This document shows, one piece after another, positions 63,614-64,000 of a stretch of 64,000 nt of DNA. How positions within the stretch are numbered: position 1 is the first letter of the stretch; the number at the start of each line of letters is the position of its first letter. This stretch comes from Rahnella laticis (GTDB lineage Bacteria > Pseudomonadota > Gammaproteobacteria > Enterobacterales > Enterobacteriaceae): contig NZ_JADOBI010000001.1 of NCBI RefSeq assembly GCF_015644585.1, positions 496,001 through 560,000 on the forward strand. Direction: 5' to 3'. Below the pieces are notes generated by a model that was given only the letters and a program-made list of their open reading frames with translations, searched no databases and was not told where the DNA came from. Position numbers and translations under genes: made by a program.

Positions 63614-64000
63614 ATGAGCGAGAAGTATAATTCCCAGAAGCACACCAGCGACAAATCCAAACCGGCACGTTCGTCTGGTGACAAGCCTAAAAGCGGCAGA
63701 AATTCCGGCGCAGCGAAAAGCCGTCCGGAACCGTCGCGGGCTGAAAAGCGTGGTGAAAAACCACGTACCGATAAGCCACGTTCTGACAAACCGCGTACCG
63801 ATAAACCGCGTGCTGACGCAGGTCGCAGCGATTCACGTTCTGATTCCCGCATTGAAAAACCCCGCATGGGTAAACCGGCACGTCCGGACAACGCGCGCGA
63901 TGATAAAAAGCGTCCGCTGAAACCGCGTGGCACCAAGCCTAAAGCTGAAGCATTGTTTGATGAAAACGGTGACGAAGAAGAAGTGAAGTACCAGAAGCCG
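63614..64000 (+). CDS. rluB: 23S rRNA pseudouridine(2605) synthase RluB, N-terminal part with KPR-repeat extension (cut by window edge)
   Basis: The first 129 codons are inside the window. The ATG at 63614 starts MSEKYNSQKHTSDKSKP. The visible part is a disordered, highly basic extension with repeats of KPR(T/S)D (about residues 50-85), followed by an acidic patch DENGDEEEVKYQKP that should lead into the S4 domain. Identity rests on position after yciO and on the known presence of charged ends in RluB of related genera. The catalytic domain is not seen. Confidence 0.7.
   Translation, partial: MSEKYNSQKHTSDKSKPARSSGDKPKSGRNSGAAKSRPEPSRAEKRGEKPRTDKPRSDKPRTDKPRADAGRSDSRSDSRIEKPRMGKPARPDNARDDKKRPLKPRGTKPKAEALFDENGDEEEVKYQKP

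Noticed and set aside
63556-63936. A 126-codon frame antisense to rluB, rich in Gly/Leu/Ser/Arg
   Set aside because: It reflects the KPR repeats of the sense strand. The sense frame has a start, ribosome site and promoter.

Overview
The window reads as a chromosome segment of a gamma-proteobacterium of the order Enterobacterales, most like the Serratia/Rahnella/Ewingella group (Yersiniaceae). Its right half follows the enteric order tyrT-purU-ychJ-rssA-rssB-(galU position)-hns-tdk-adhE-ychE-oppABCDF-yciU-clsA-yciY-yciI-tonB-yciA-yciB-yciC-ompW-trpABCDE-rnm-yciO-rluB. The separate trpG and trpD genes (fused in E. coli) fit Serratia and relatives. The genus is an inference; no marker gene here fixes it.

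Positions 1-27170 are accessory catabolic DNA made of blocks. (a) Gallate degradation, 1-10733: galB-galC-galD and a cut-off dehydrogenase on the minus strand, a divergent LysR-type regulator with two helix-turn-helix domains, and a second minus-strand operon of a GalT-like importer, gallate dioxygenase GalA, a LigI-like pyrone dicarboxylate lactonase and a type II dehydroquinase. An AT-richer pair of lipopolysaccharide genes (WaaB-like transferase and O-antigen ligase, 4284-6639) sits between the two halves. (b) An unusual DapF-fold protein in which both catalytic cysteines are serine, divergent from a GNAT acetyltransferase (11058-12668). (c) A sialic acid block (12708-18191): nanT, an RpiR-type regulator, nanK, nanE and an N-acetylneuraminate lyase that looks more like the animal enzyme than E. 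coli NanA, with repeated GGAGT-type candidate operators. (d) A divergent, apparently uncharacterised uptake and processing system (18253-27169): ROK sugar kinase, peptide-type ABC transporter, ROK repressor and an M81 (MlrC-type) metallohydrolase.

From 27225 on the core genome begins with tRNA-Tyr. Differences from the E. coli plan include replacement of galU by a UDP-glucose dehydrogenase/UDP-glucuronate 4-epimerase pair, a 1.2 kb leader region before oppA, small zinc-ribbon proteins near yciY, and a KPR-repeat N-terminal extension on RluB with a structured 5' leader. The trp operon carries a full attenuation system: a TrpR operator overlapping the promoter, an extra leader hairpin, a trpL peptide with tandem Trp codons and an intrinsic attenuator.

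Regulatory sites read directly include near-consensus FNR boxes (ompW, adhE), Fur-box candidates (adhE-ychE interval, tonB), good sigma-70 promoters (hns, tyrT, trp) and many convergent, bidirectional terminators. I saw no CRISPR array, prophage, rRNA, insertion sequence or recognisable origin.
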